A stretch of DNA of 5,482 nucleotides. It comes from an uncultured Elusimicrobium sp. (GTDB lineage: Bacteria; Elusimicrobiota; Endomicrobiia; Endomicrobiales; Endomicrobiaceae). The notes under the pieces were generated by a model that was given only the letters and a program-made list of their open reading frames with translations, did no database searches and was not told the origin of the DNA. Below are positions 1 to 5,482 of this stretch, piece by piece. The DNA lies in NCBI GenBank assembly GCA_902761395.1, contig CACWKJ010000070.1, positions 1 to 5,482 on the forward strand, read 5' to 3'. Numbering within the stretch: position 1 is the stretch's first letter; the number at the start of each line of letters is the position of its first letter. A program made the translations under genes and the position numbers.

Positions 1-864
1 CAAAACTTTTAAAGTTCTGCCTCTTTCAACATGCGATATACCGAAAATCAAATCGGAATATTTTAAACAAACAATATATTCGTTACCTATTTCTTCAACG
101 GATTGAACTTCCGCAGGTATAGGAATCATTGCCTGTTCTTTTTTTGCACCGATTAAATGTCCGATATAGTGAGCAATATCTCTTGTATCTATTATTTTCG
201 CAAGAACTTTATCGCCCAAAGCTAAATTTTCTATTTTTTTCCCGGCGGAATCTTCAAAAATAATCGCTTCAAGTTCTATTACGGAAGAATATTCCGAAGA
301 AATCGTTTCTTTAGGTATATTATCCGGGAAATATTTCGGTAATTTTCTGAAATCTCTTAAAGTTAATTCTTCGGCAACAATTTCAATTTGTGCATTGTTA
401 TCGGAAAAATAAGTTTCCAAAACAGCTTTCATATCTTTACATGTTATAATTTTGTTGCTTTTTAAGTTTGATATAACAAACTCTTTAAGATTTTTATCTA
501 TGGTGTTTGTGTAATTTTCTATAACGCCTTCAACCCAACGATACGAATATATTTGTTTTTCAAAAGAAAACCAATCAACTTCAACATTTTGTTCATATAC
601 TATCGGATTAAATGTCATAACGACACTGAATCTTAACAAATCAAGATTCTTATTGTTTGTTATTATGTGTATTAAACCGAAAATATTATCGTTTTTTAAA
701 ATTATTTTTGCTTTATATGCAGTAATATATTTCAGCATTGCACCGACAATGGAAATAGCTTTATAAAAATTTCCTTCCGCAAGTTCCAATGCTGTCTTTG
801 CTTCGGTTTCTTCACAACCGGTATCATCCATTAAAGCTTTTATTTTTTCCGCCGTAATGTTCAT
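1..864 (-). CDS. Unrecognised protein with N-terminal UBA/TS-N-like domain (3' end outside window)
   Basis: This frame stays open for 288 codons from the ATG at 864-862 to the window edge, which is unlikely by chance in such AT-rich DNA; the C-terminus is not seen. Residues about 3-42 (starting MNITAEKIKALMDDTG) match the three-helix UBA-like pattern found at the N-terminus of EF-Ts and in NAC-alpha: I..eKIK.L...TG......K.AL.lA.GnfyKAI.iv. It is not EF-Ts, because the rest does not resemble that protein. Residues about 43-165 look mainly helical. Residues about 190-288 look beta-rich, with alternating hydrophobic stretches such as YIVCLKYSDLIFGI near the edge. I see no signal peptide, membrane segment or catalytic motif. 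The start lies one base after the xer stop and has a GAGGG ribosome binding site 9 bases upstream, so it is probably co-transcribed and translationally coupled with xer. The function is unknown; a nucleic-acid or ribosome-associated role suggested by the UBA-like fold would be guesswork. Confidence 0.85.
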   Translation of the reverse strand, partial: MNITAEKIKALMDDTGCEETEAKTALELAEGNFYKAISIVGAMLKYITAYKAKIILKNDNIFGLIHIITNNKNLDLLRFSVVMTFNPIVYEQNVEVDWFSFEKQIYSYRWVEGVIENYTNTIDKNLKEFVISNLKSNKIITCKDMKAVLETYFSDNNAQIEIVAEELTLRDFRKLPKYFPDNIPKETISSEYSSVIELEAIIFEDSAGKKIENLALGDKVLAKIIDTRDIAHYIGHLIGAKKEQAMIPIPAEVQSVEEIGNEYIVCLKYSDLIFGISHVERGRTLKVL

Positions 865-865
865 A

Positions 866-1759
866 TTACTTTACCCTCGGGTGTGCACTGTTATAAACTT
901 TTCTTAAACTTTCCAATGTTACATGTGTATAAATTTGTGTAGTGGACAAATTTTTATGTCCCAACATTTGTTGAACACTTCTTATATCGCAACCGTGATC
1001 TAACAGGTGTGTTGCAAAAGTATGTCTTAATGTGTGAGGTGAAACTTTTTTTACAATTCCGGCTTTAATAAACCAATTATGCAAAACTTTTCTTGCTCCT
1101 CTTGAAGTTATTCTTTTGCCGTACACATTTAAAAACATAGGCGAATTTACGGAACAATCCAGACCATCGGTCCTTCTTTGATCAATATAATTTTTTATTG
1201 CCACTAAACATTTATCGCCTACGGGAACAATTCTTTCGGCAGCGCCTTTACCGAACACTTTTAATGTTCCGGATAATAAGTCTATATCTTTTAAATTTCT
1301 GCTCACGAGTTCTTCTATTCTTATGCCGGAAGAATATAACAATTCTATCATAGCTCTGTCTCTTAAATCAATATCTGGTAAATCGAACAAATTTGATATT
1401 TCCTGTTCGGTAATAAATACCGGTATTCTTTTATCTTTTTTCGGTGTTGCCATAGATACCGTGGGATTAACTTCTATAACGGATGTAATAACTAAAAATT
1501 TATAAAAAGATTTCAGTACCGCAAGTTTCCTTATAATAGAAGATTTTTTTAAATTTTTGTTATACAAAGATGCAAGATAATCTCTTATTATATTTTTATC
1601 ACATTTAACCAAATCCATATTTTTGTTTTTGCGAACAAAATCGGCAAAAGCATACATATCCACACTATAAGCTTTTGCTGTGTTTGGCGAATAGTTTCGT
1701 TCTGCGGTTAAATATTGAATGAATTGTTCTATTTCTTTTATTTGGTTTGTCTGTTCCAT
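866..1759 (-). CDS. xerC: Tyrosine site-specific recombinase, XerC-like
   Basis: This is a 297-residue tyrosine recombinase, the usual length for XerC/XerD. These enzymes act in the cytoplasm at the chromosomal dif site to resolve chromosome dimers, normally as a XerC-XerD pair. Residues about 8-92 form the SAM-like core-binding domain (ERNYSPNTAKAY at 20-31); residues about 110-290 are the catalytic domain. The complete catalytic set is visible: Arg147 (SGIRIEEL), Lys171 (FGKGAAER), His242 and Arg245 (SPHTLRHTFATHLL), His268 (MLGHKN) and the nucleophile Tyr277 (TQIYTHV). The C-terminal VYNSAHPRVK resembles the XerC ending (VYDxAHPRAK) more than XerD, but a lone Xer enzyme of a single-recombinase system cannot be excluded. 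The start is firm: an in-frame TAA lies four codons upstream (1769-1771), and the next Met (residue 35) would lose conserved sequence. No Shine-Dalgarno precedes it. A terminator separates it from topA; the following gene is coupled to it. Confidence 0.93.
   Translation of the reverse strand: MEQTNQIKEIEQFIQYLTAERNYSPNTAKAYSVDMYAFADFVRKNKNMDLVKCDKNIIRDYLASLYNKNLKKSSIIRKLAVLKSFYKFLVITSVIEVNPTVSMATPKKDKRIPVFITEQEISNLFDLPDIDLRDRAMIELLYSSGIRIEELVSRNLKDIDLLSGTLKVFGKGAAERIVPVGDKCLVAIKNYIDQRRTDGLDCSVNSPMFLNVYGKRITSRGARKVLHNWFIKAGIVKKVSPHTLRHTFATHLLDHGCDIRSVQQMLGHKNLSTTQIYTHVTLESLRKVYNSAHPRVK
874..878 (-). promoter_or_regulatory. Ribosome binding site of the UBA-like gene, inside xer
   Basis: On the minus strand GAGGG lies 9 bases before the ATG at 864, within the codons for the last Pro-Arg-Val of xer. 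It supports this ATG as the real start of the downstream gene. It also suggests that ribosomes finishing xer can reinitiate there, since only one base separates the xer TAA from the ATG. Confidence 0.7.
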
Positions 1760-1767
1760 ACTGTTTA

Positions 1768-1773
1768 ATTATA
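1768..1773 (-). promoter_or_regulatory. Probable -10 box of the xer promoter
   Basis: The minus strand has a perfect TATAAT here, one base after the T tract of the topA terminator and 8 bases before the xer ATG. A start of transcription 5-8 bases downstream would fall at about 1762-1759, giving a leader of 0-3 bases. No good -35 box is seen: at 16-18 base spacing the region (about 1790-1797) falls in the terminator hairpin and reads like ACTCCT/TACTCC. The preceding base is G, but there is no exact TGn extended -10. AT-rich DNA yields TATAAT by chance, so the call rests on position: it follows a terminator and precedes a gene that otherwise has no promoter. Confidence 0.55.
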
Positions 1774-1774
1774 C

Positions 1775-1815
1775 AAAAAAAAAGCAGAAAGGAGTAGGTA
1801 ACCCTTTCTGCTTTT
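1775..1815 (-). terminator. Rho-independent terminator of the topA transcript
   Basis: Reading the minus strand, a perfect 13-bp stem (AAAAGCAGAAAGG with CCTTTCTGCTTTT) encloses a 10-base loop. The arms are 1803-1815 and 1780-1792, the loop 1793-1802. An unbroken run of nine T ends at 1775, the first four of which belong to the stem. The hairpin begins 15 bases after the topA stop codon, the usual place for an intrinsic terminator. On the plus strand the arm is followed by only four T and then mixed sequence, so it is at most a weak terminator in that direction, and no plus-strand gene faces it. Confidence 0.92.
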
Positions 1816-1830
1816 ATACATTTCTATTTA

Positions 1831-4065
1831 TTATTTTTTTGCCTTTTTTGTTTTCGTTTTCTTTTCGGCGGTTTTTGCTTTTTTAGGTTCTTTCTTTTCT
1901 ATTATTATATTACCTTCGGAATCGGTTTTTACCCATTGCAGGTTTCTGCATTTCGGGAAAGCCGAACATGTTAAAAACGGCCCCCTTTTACCTATTCTTT
2001 TAAGCATCGGGCTTCCGCACTTTTCACATTTTATATCTGTTTTTTCCGGTTCAGGTTTTATAACTTTGTTACCGTTTTTATCTAAAGAATATGTTGTTTT
2101 GCATTCCGGATAATGTTCACATGCAAGATACGGGCCTCTGAAACCCATTTTCTTTAACATTATTCCGCCGCATTTAGGACACTTTTCTTCCGTCTTTTCC
2201 GGCTCGTTGGAAACTTTGTTACCGTCTTTATCTACCGAAAAAGTTGTTTTGCACTCCGGATATCCCGAACATGCCATAAAAGGTCCTCTTCTGCTTTCTC
2301 TTATAACCATCGGTTTACCGCATTTAGGACAAACTTCGTTTGTGGCTTTAGGAGCTATTTTTTGTCTTGTTGCACCTTCCGCTTTTGCTAAATGACTTTC
2401 AAACGGAGTATAAAATTTCTTTAATACATCCTGCCATTTAAGTTTGTTTTCCGCTATATCATCAAACTCTTCTTCAATATCCGCCGTAAACTCATAATTT
2501 ATAACATCTTTAAAATTTTCTTTTAAGAATTTGTTTACCACTATACCTAAATCCGTAGGATAAAACTTCTTATTTTCAAGTCTGACATACATTCTGTCCA
2601 AAATAGTTTTTATTGTAGGGGCATAAGTGGAAGGTCTTCCTATACCGTACTCTTCCAAAGTTTTAATTAAACTTGCTTCGTTGTATCTTGCCGGCGGTTC
2701 GGTAAAATGTTGTTCCGGAACGATTTTTACTAAATTTAATATATCGTTTTCGGACAATACCGGCAACTTAGGTTCTTTTGTATCTTCATCTTGTATGGAA
2801 TAAACTTTCATAAAGCCGTCAAACTTTAATGTTGAACCGGTTGCTCTGAACATATAATTGTTTGCTTGTATATCTATTGTAACAGTATCATATACCGCAT
2901 CTGCCATTTGGCTTGCAACGAATCTGTTCCAAATTGCTTTATAAAGTTTATATTCATCTGCCGTAAGATACGGTTTCATCATTTCAGGTGTTCTTTTAAC
3001 CGATGTAGGTCTTATAGCTTCATGAGCTTCCTGAGCACCTTTGGATTTTGTTTTATAAAATCTCGGTTTTGAAGGAACAAAACCTTTACCGTAACTTGTT
3101 TCTATAAAACTCAAAGCTTCTTTTTGTGCAACTGCAGCAATATTTAAAGAGTCCGTTCTCATATATGTTATAAGACCGACAACTCCCTGATTTCCTATCT
3201 GTATACCTTCATACAATTTTTGTGCAACAGACATAGTTTTTGATGAAGAAAAACCTACTCTTCTTGAAACATCCTGTTGCATTGTAGATGTTGTGTAAGG
3301 AGGATACGGACTTCTTTTTCTTTCCTTCTTTTCCACCGAAGCAACTTTATACTGTGCACTTTCAAGATCTTTTAATATATTATCTGCCTGTTCTTTATTC
3401 TGTATTTCAAGCTTTTCGAATTTTTTACCGTCTTTTGAAATAAGGTTTGCGGTAAAAGACATTTCGTTATCTTTTTGAAGTTCTGCCTCTATTGACCAAT
3501 ATTCAACAGGAACAAATTTTTCTATTTCTTCTTCTCTGTCGCATATCATCATAACAGCAACAGACTGAACTCTACCGGCAGATAAACCTTTTCTTACTTT
3601 TTTCCATAATATAGGTGAAAGTTTATAACCTACAAGCCTGTCCAAAATTCTTCTTGCCTGTTGGCTGTCAACCAAAGCCATATCCAACTTTCTCGGATTT
3701 TTTACTGCCTCTTTTATTGCAGATTCCGTTATTTCATGAAATGTTATTCTGTCAGTGGTATCATCGGAAAGCTTTAACAATTCTTTTAAATGCCAGGCAA
3801 TAGCTTCCCCTTCTCTATCCAAATCGGTTGCAAGATAAACATGACCGACTTCCGCAACTGTCTTTTTCAAATCGGCTATTATTTTTTTGGATTTCGGCAT
3901 TGCAACATAAGTAGGTTTAAAATTCTTTTCTATATCAACACCGATTTCTTTTTCGGGCAAATCTCTTATATGCCCGAACGAACTTTTTACTATATAATCG
4001 CTACCCAACATTTTGGATATTGTTTTTGATTTTGCGGGAGATTCCACTATTACTAAACTTTTCAT
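1831..4065 (-). CDS. topA: DNA topoisomerase I (type IA)
   Basis: TopA relaxes negative supercoils by cutting one strand through a 5'-phosphotyrosine, with Mg2+ bound by the Toprim domain. The 744-residue protein shows the full family layout. The Toprim domain has Glu8 (VIVESPAK) and the DLDREGEAIAWH motif, with acidic residues Asp81, Asp83 and Glu85. QQARRILDRLVGYKLSPILW (135-154) and SAGRVQS (162-168) follow. The catalytic Tyr301 lies in GLITYMRTDS; HEAIRPT (348-354) and EYGIGRPSTYAPTI (472-485) are also conserved. Three C4 zinc-binding modules follow, each with CxxC and a later Cys pair: 579/582/599/605, 629/632/649/655 and 680/683/700/706. The last 20 or so residues are a Lys-rich tail, probably a DNA-binding extension. 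The start MKSLVIVESPAK is canonical, with GAGGA six bases upstream. The gene begins 23 bases after the dprA stop, so it is probably co-transcribed with dprA, and it ends before a strong terminator. No expected motif is missing. Confidence 0.98.
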   Translation of the reverse strand: MKSLVIVESPAKSKTISKMLGSDYIVKSSFGHIRDLPEKEIGVDIEKNFKPTYVAMPKSKKIIADLKKTVAEVGHVYLATDLDREGEAIAWHLKELLKLSDDTTDRITFHEITESAIKEAVKNPRKLDMALVDSQQARRILDRLVGYKLSPILWKKVRKGLSAGRVQSVAVMMICDREEEIEKFVPVEYWSIEAELQKDNEMSFTANLISKDGKKFEKLEIQNKEQADNILKDLESAQYKVASVEKKERKRSPYPPYTTSTMQQDVSRRVGFSSSKTMSVAQKLYEGIQIGNQGVVGLITYMRTDSLNIAAVAQKEALSFIETSYGKGFVPSKPRFYKTKSKGAQEAHEAIRPTSVKRTPEMMKPYLTADEYKLYKAIWNRFVASQMADAVYDTVTIDIQANNYMFRATGSTLKFDGFMKVYSIQDEDTKEPKLPVLSENDILNLVKIVPEQHFTEPPARYNEASLIKTLEEYGIGRPSTYAPTIKTILDRMYVRLENKKFYPTDLGIVVNKFLKENFKDVINYEFTADIEEEFDDIAENKLKWQDVLKKFYTPFESHLAKAEGATRQKIAPKATNEVCPKCGKPMVIRESRRGPFMACSGYPECKTTFSVDKDGNKVSNEPEKTEEKCPKCGGIMLKKMGFRGPYLACEHYPECKTTYSLDKNGNKVIKPEPEKTDIKCEKCGSPMLKRIGKRGPFLTCSAFPKCRNLQWVKTDSEGNIIIEKKEPKKAKTAEKKTKTKKAKK
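2071..2260 (-). repeat. Internal direct repeat encoding zinc-module linkers of TopA
   Basis: Positions 2071-2110 and 2221-2260 match at 34 of 40 bases, exactly 150 bases (50 codons) apart. They encode the end of one zinc module and the following linker (ECKTTFSVDKDGNKV and ECKTTYSLDKNGNKV). This points to duplication of a 50-residue zinc-module unit within topA. The third module, closest to the C-terminus, has diverged more (CRNLQWVKTDSEGNI). Confidence 0.75.
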
Positions 4066-4071
4066 CTTTTT

Positions 4072-4076
4072 TCCTC
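4072..4076 (-). promoter_or_regulatory. Ribosome binding site of topA
   Basis: On the minus strand GAGGA lies six bases before the topA ATG, in the 23-base gap after dprA. It is one of the two clear Shine-Dalgarno sequences in the window and shows that the host uses SD-led initiation, which makes its absence before xer more notable. Confidence 0.75.
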
Positions 4077-4081
4077 AATTT

Positions 4082-4095
4082 CTAATTACTAATTA
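4082..4095 (-). repeat. Tandem heptamer at the dprA stop codon
   Basis: The plus-strand heptamer CTAATTA occurs twice in a row (4082-4088, 4089-4095). One copy carries the dprA TAG stop, and the next codon in frame is TAA, giving tandem stops. The repeat is too short to assign a function and may be chance in AT-rich DNA. Confidence 0.4.
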
Positions 4096-5204
4096 CTTCT
4101 TATATATATCTGTCCCGGCATGGCTTTTATTAAGCCGTTAAGTTCCAAGTCCAACAAAATCGTAGAAACTTCCGAAACATTAACATTTGCCTTCAAACTT
4201 ATTTCATCTAAAGACATTCCGGTAGCAGAAGATTGTATCATTTTTAGAATATTTATACTACTTTGTGAAATTAAAGGCAAATTTTTTACAATTTCCTTTT
4301 TCTTTTTCTTTATATTTTTTCTTACCCAATCACTTAATAAAGGAACTTGTTCACTGACATCTTCCGGAGTTAATGCAACAAACGCTCCTTGTTTTATTAA
4401 ACTGTTAGGACCTTGCGAATATTTTGAAAATACAGGGCCCGGAACGGCAAAAACATCTTTCCCGTAATCACAAGCAAGGTTTGCGGTTATTAAAGAACCG
4501 CTTTTTTCAGCCGCTTCTATCACTATTGTTGCAAGTGACAGCGCCGCAACTATTCTGTTTCTTCTTGGAAAATTCATAGGCAATGCTTTTCTTGTTAAAG
4601 GAAATTCGCTTATAACAACACCTTTTTCACCTATTTCATTTTGAAGTTTTCTGTTACCGGAAGGATAATATTCCAACAGTCCGTTACCTAAAACAGCAAT
4701 AGTTCTGCCTGAATTTTTAAGTGTAGAACTGTGAGCTTGTGTATCTATACCGCCTGCCAAGCCGGATATTGTTGTTATTGAATTTTGTGCAAAATATTTA
4801 CAGAATTTTTCCGTTACTATCAACCCGTAATTTGTAGGTCTTCTTGAGCCTACTACCGAAACGGAAAGGTTATCATTTTTATCAAAATTCCCTTTTACAT
4901 ATATAACGGGCGGATAATCACATATATTTTTCAGATGATAAGGATATTCCTTATCCAAATACGTTAATACTTTTATATTATTTTTTTCGGCTAAAGTAAG
5001 TTCTTTGTTTGCAACTTCGAAGTTTGCCAAATTCTTTATTGATTTTGCAACTTTGTTTGATAAACCTACAGATTCAAGCTCTTTTATATCTGCATTTATA
5101 ATGCTGTTTGCACTACCGAAATAATCTGTCAAAGATATAAACTTTTTAGGAACCAAATCCACAATTGTATTAAGAGAAATTACAGATAATTGTTCATTAT
5201 CCAT
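4089..5204 (-). CDS. dprA: DNA processing protein DprA (Smf family)
   Basis: DprA binds incoming single-stranded DNA in the cytoplasm and loads RecA on it during natural transformation; homologues also occur in bacteria not known to be competent. The 371 residues are of usual length. Residues about 5-60 form a degenerate helix-hairpin-helix/SAM-like region. The Rossmann-fold DNA-binding core spans about 78-285, with VVGSRRPTNYG (117-127), SGLAGGIDTQAH (147-158), FPRRNRIVAALS (212-223), SGSLITANLA (235-244) and GPNSLIKQGA (265-274), all family hallmarks. A Lys-rich linker (KNIKKKKKEIVK, 297-308) joins a C-terminal winged-helix domain (about 313-371, ending in GLIKAMPGQIYI), as in many DprA proteins. 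The ATG shares its first base with the last base of the upstream ankyrin TAA stop (TAATG), and only a weak purine stretch (AGAAAAAG) precedes it, so translation probably depends on reinitiation from the ankyrin gene. topA follows 23 bases on, matching the known dprA-topA pairing. Confidence 0.97.
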   Translation of the reverse strand: MDNEQLSVISLNTIVDLVPKKFISLTDYFGSANSIINADIKELESVGLSNKVAKSIKNLANFEVANKELTLAEKNNIKVLTYLDKEYPYHLKNICDYPPVIYVKGNFDKNDNLSVSVVGSRRPTNYGLIVTEKFCKYFAQNSITTISGLAGGIDTQAHSSTLKNSGRTIAVLGNGLLEYYPSGNRKLQNEIGEKGVVISEFPLTRKALPMNFPRRNRIVAALSLATIVIEAAEKSGSLITANLACDYGKDVFAVPGPVFSKYSQGPNSLIKQGAFVALTPEDVSEQVPLLSDWVRKNIKKKKKEIVKNLPLISQSSINILKMIQSSATGMSLDEISLKANVNVSEVSTILLDLELNGLIKAMPGQIYIRSN

Positions 5205-5482
5205 TACTTTTTCTTACTAAGAATATTTTTTATTTCTTCGGCATATTGTTTATTGTTTTTTGCATAATCGATAGCTTTATAACCGTCATAATCTTTTGCA
5301 TTTATATCCGCACCGGCATTTATAATTAATGATACTATTTCCGGTTTATTGTTTTCGCATGCCAACATTAGAGCAGTTGTACCATCGTTTGCTTTTACAT
5401 TAACAAGAGCACCTGCTTTTAAAAGTTCTCTGAAAACTTTTTCATATGTATCATATTGAGCGGCATACATAAATGCGGTTTT
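5204..5482 (-). CDS. Ankyrin-repeat protein, C-terminal part (5' end outside window)
   Basis: The last 92 codons of a gene that enters from the right edge are visible. The frame is open beyond the Met at 5470: the four preceding codons read Lys-Thr-Ala-Phe, and KTAFMYAAQ is the normal start of an ankyrin repeat (cf. TALMYAA), so that Met is internal. About three repeats are seen. The first is KTAFMYAAQ to LLKAGALVNVKA. The second is a near-consensus unit from NDGTTALMLACENN to INAGADINAKD. The last is a shorter capping unit, YDGYKAIDYAKNN and onward, ending in a Lys-rich tail. Ankyrin repeats bind proteins; the partner and cellular location cannot be told, as any signal peptide or extra domain is off the window. 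The stop overlaps the dprA start by one base, so the two genes are very likely co-transcribed. Confidence 0.9.
   Translation of the reverse strand, partial: KTAFMYAAQYDTYEKVFRELLKAGALVNVKANDGTTALMLACENNKPEIVSLIINAGADINAKDYDGYKAIDYAKNNKQYAEEIKNILSKKK

Noticed and set aside
1760..1830. A dif-like Xer recombination site next to the recombinase
   Set aside because: The inverted repeat here has GC-containing 13-bp arms, a 10-base loop and a T tract, which is a terminator. Dif sites have two 11-bp arms around a 6-8 base centre with TTATG-like core ends, and none is seen here.
1323..2395. Plus-strand open frames at 1323-1505 and 2207-2395
   Set aside because: They are short antisense shadows of the xer catalytic domain and the topA zinc modules, with no independent support.
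2866..4029. Plus-strand open frames at 2866-3072, 3615-3803 and 3790-4029
   Set aside because: All are antisense to conserved topA coding sequence, have odd Cys/Phe/Tyr-rich composition, and show no domain or promoter context.
4066..4088. Separate promoter for topA in the gap after dprA
   Set aside because: The gap is only 23 bases, mostly filled by the heptamer repeat and the ribosome binding site, and there is no room for a -35/-10 pair. A promoter inside the dprA 3' end cannot be excluded but is not evident.
4295..4325. Possible programmed frameshift at the A-rich run in dprA (KKKKK linker)
   Set aside because: The frame continues intact into a normal winged-helix domain. The run is broken by G in several Lys codons, and no stimulatory structure or useful alternative frame was seen.
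4120..4467. Plus-strand open frame of 115 codons antisense to the dprA 3' end
   Set aside because: It lies entirely within the well-conserved dprA frame. Its Phe-rich composition (a run of F opposite the Lys-rich linker) is what an antisense reading of AAA/AAG codons gives. No ribosome binding site or recognisable domain is seen.
5204..5470. A complete 88-residue ankyrin protein starting at the Met at 5470
   Set aside because: The frame stays open to the window edge, and the residues before that Met (Lys-Thr-Ala-Phe) belong to the same ankyrin repeat, so the Met is internal and the gene is truncated by the window.

Overview
All five genes in this AT-rich window (about one-third GC by eye) lie on the minus strand, so the window reads biologically from right to left. 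The order is: the tail of an ankyrin-repeat protein, dprA (DNA processing protein A), topA (DNA topoisomerase I), a XerC-type tyrosine recombinase, and the first 288 codons of an unrecognised protein with an N-terminal UBA/TS-N-like domain. The unrecognised gene runs off the left edge and the ankyrin gene off the right edge.

The genes are bacterial and use the ordinary code: Trp is TGG, and the stops seen are TAA and TAG. The dprA-topA-xerC order resembles a cluster known from Firmicutes (dprA-topA-trmFO-xerC-hslV-hslU-codY). Here trmFO is absent between topA and xerC, and the gene after xerC is not hslV. The AT-rich sequence, lysine-rich proteins and ankyrin repeat of the 'TALM.A...N..EIV..LI.AGADINAKD' kind would fit an anaerobic or host-associated lineage such as Elusimicrobiota or a spirochaete. 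This is a weak inference, and the window alone does not fix the phylum.

Layout: positions 5204-5482 hold the ankyrin tail, whose TAA stop overlaps the dprA ATG (TAATG). dprA (4089-5204) is followed after 23 bases by topA (1831-4065), which has a good Shine-Dalgarno. A strong intrinsic terminator (13-bp perfect stem plus T tract) sits right after topA. A TATAAT box begins one base after the T tract, and the xer ATG lies only 8 bases beyond it. This suggests a separate promoter and a leaderless or nearly leaderless xer mRNA. xer (866-1759) is followed after one base by the UBA-like gene (1-864), whose ribosome binding site lies in the last xer codons.

Functionally this is mostly DNA housekeeping: ssDNA handling and RecA loading (DprA), relaxation of negative supercoils (TopA) and chromosome dimer resolution (Xer). 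I see no CRISPR, insertion sequence, RNA gene or defence island. The points worth a second look are the terminator/promoter junction with a probable leaderless xer, the uncharacterised gene coupled to xer, and the ankyrin gene coupled to dprA.
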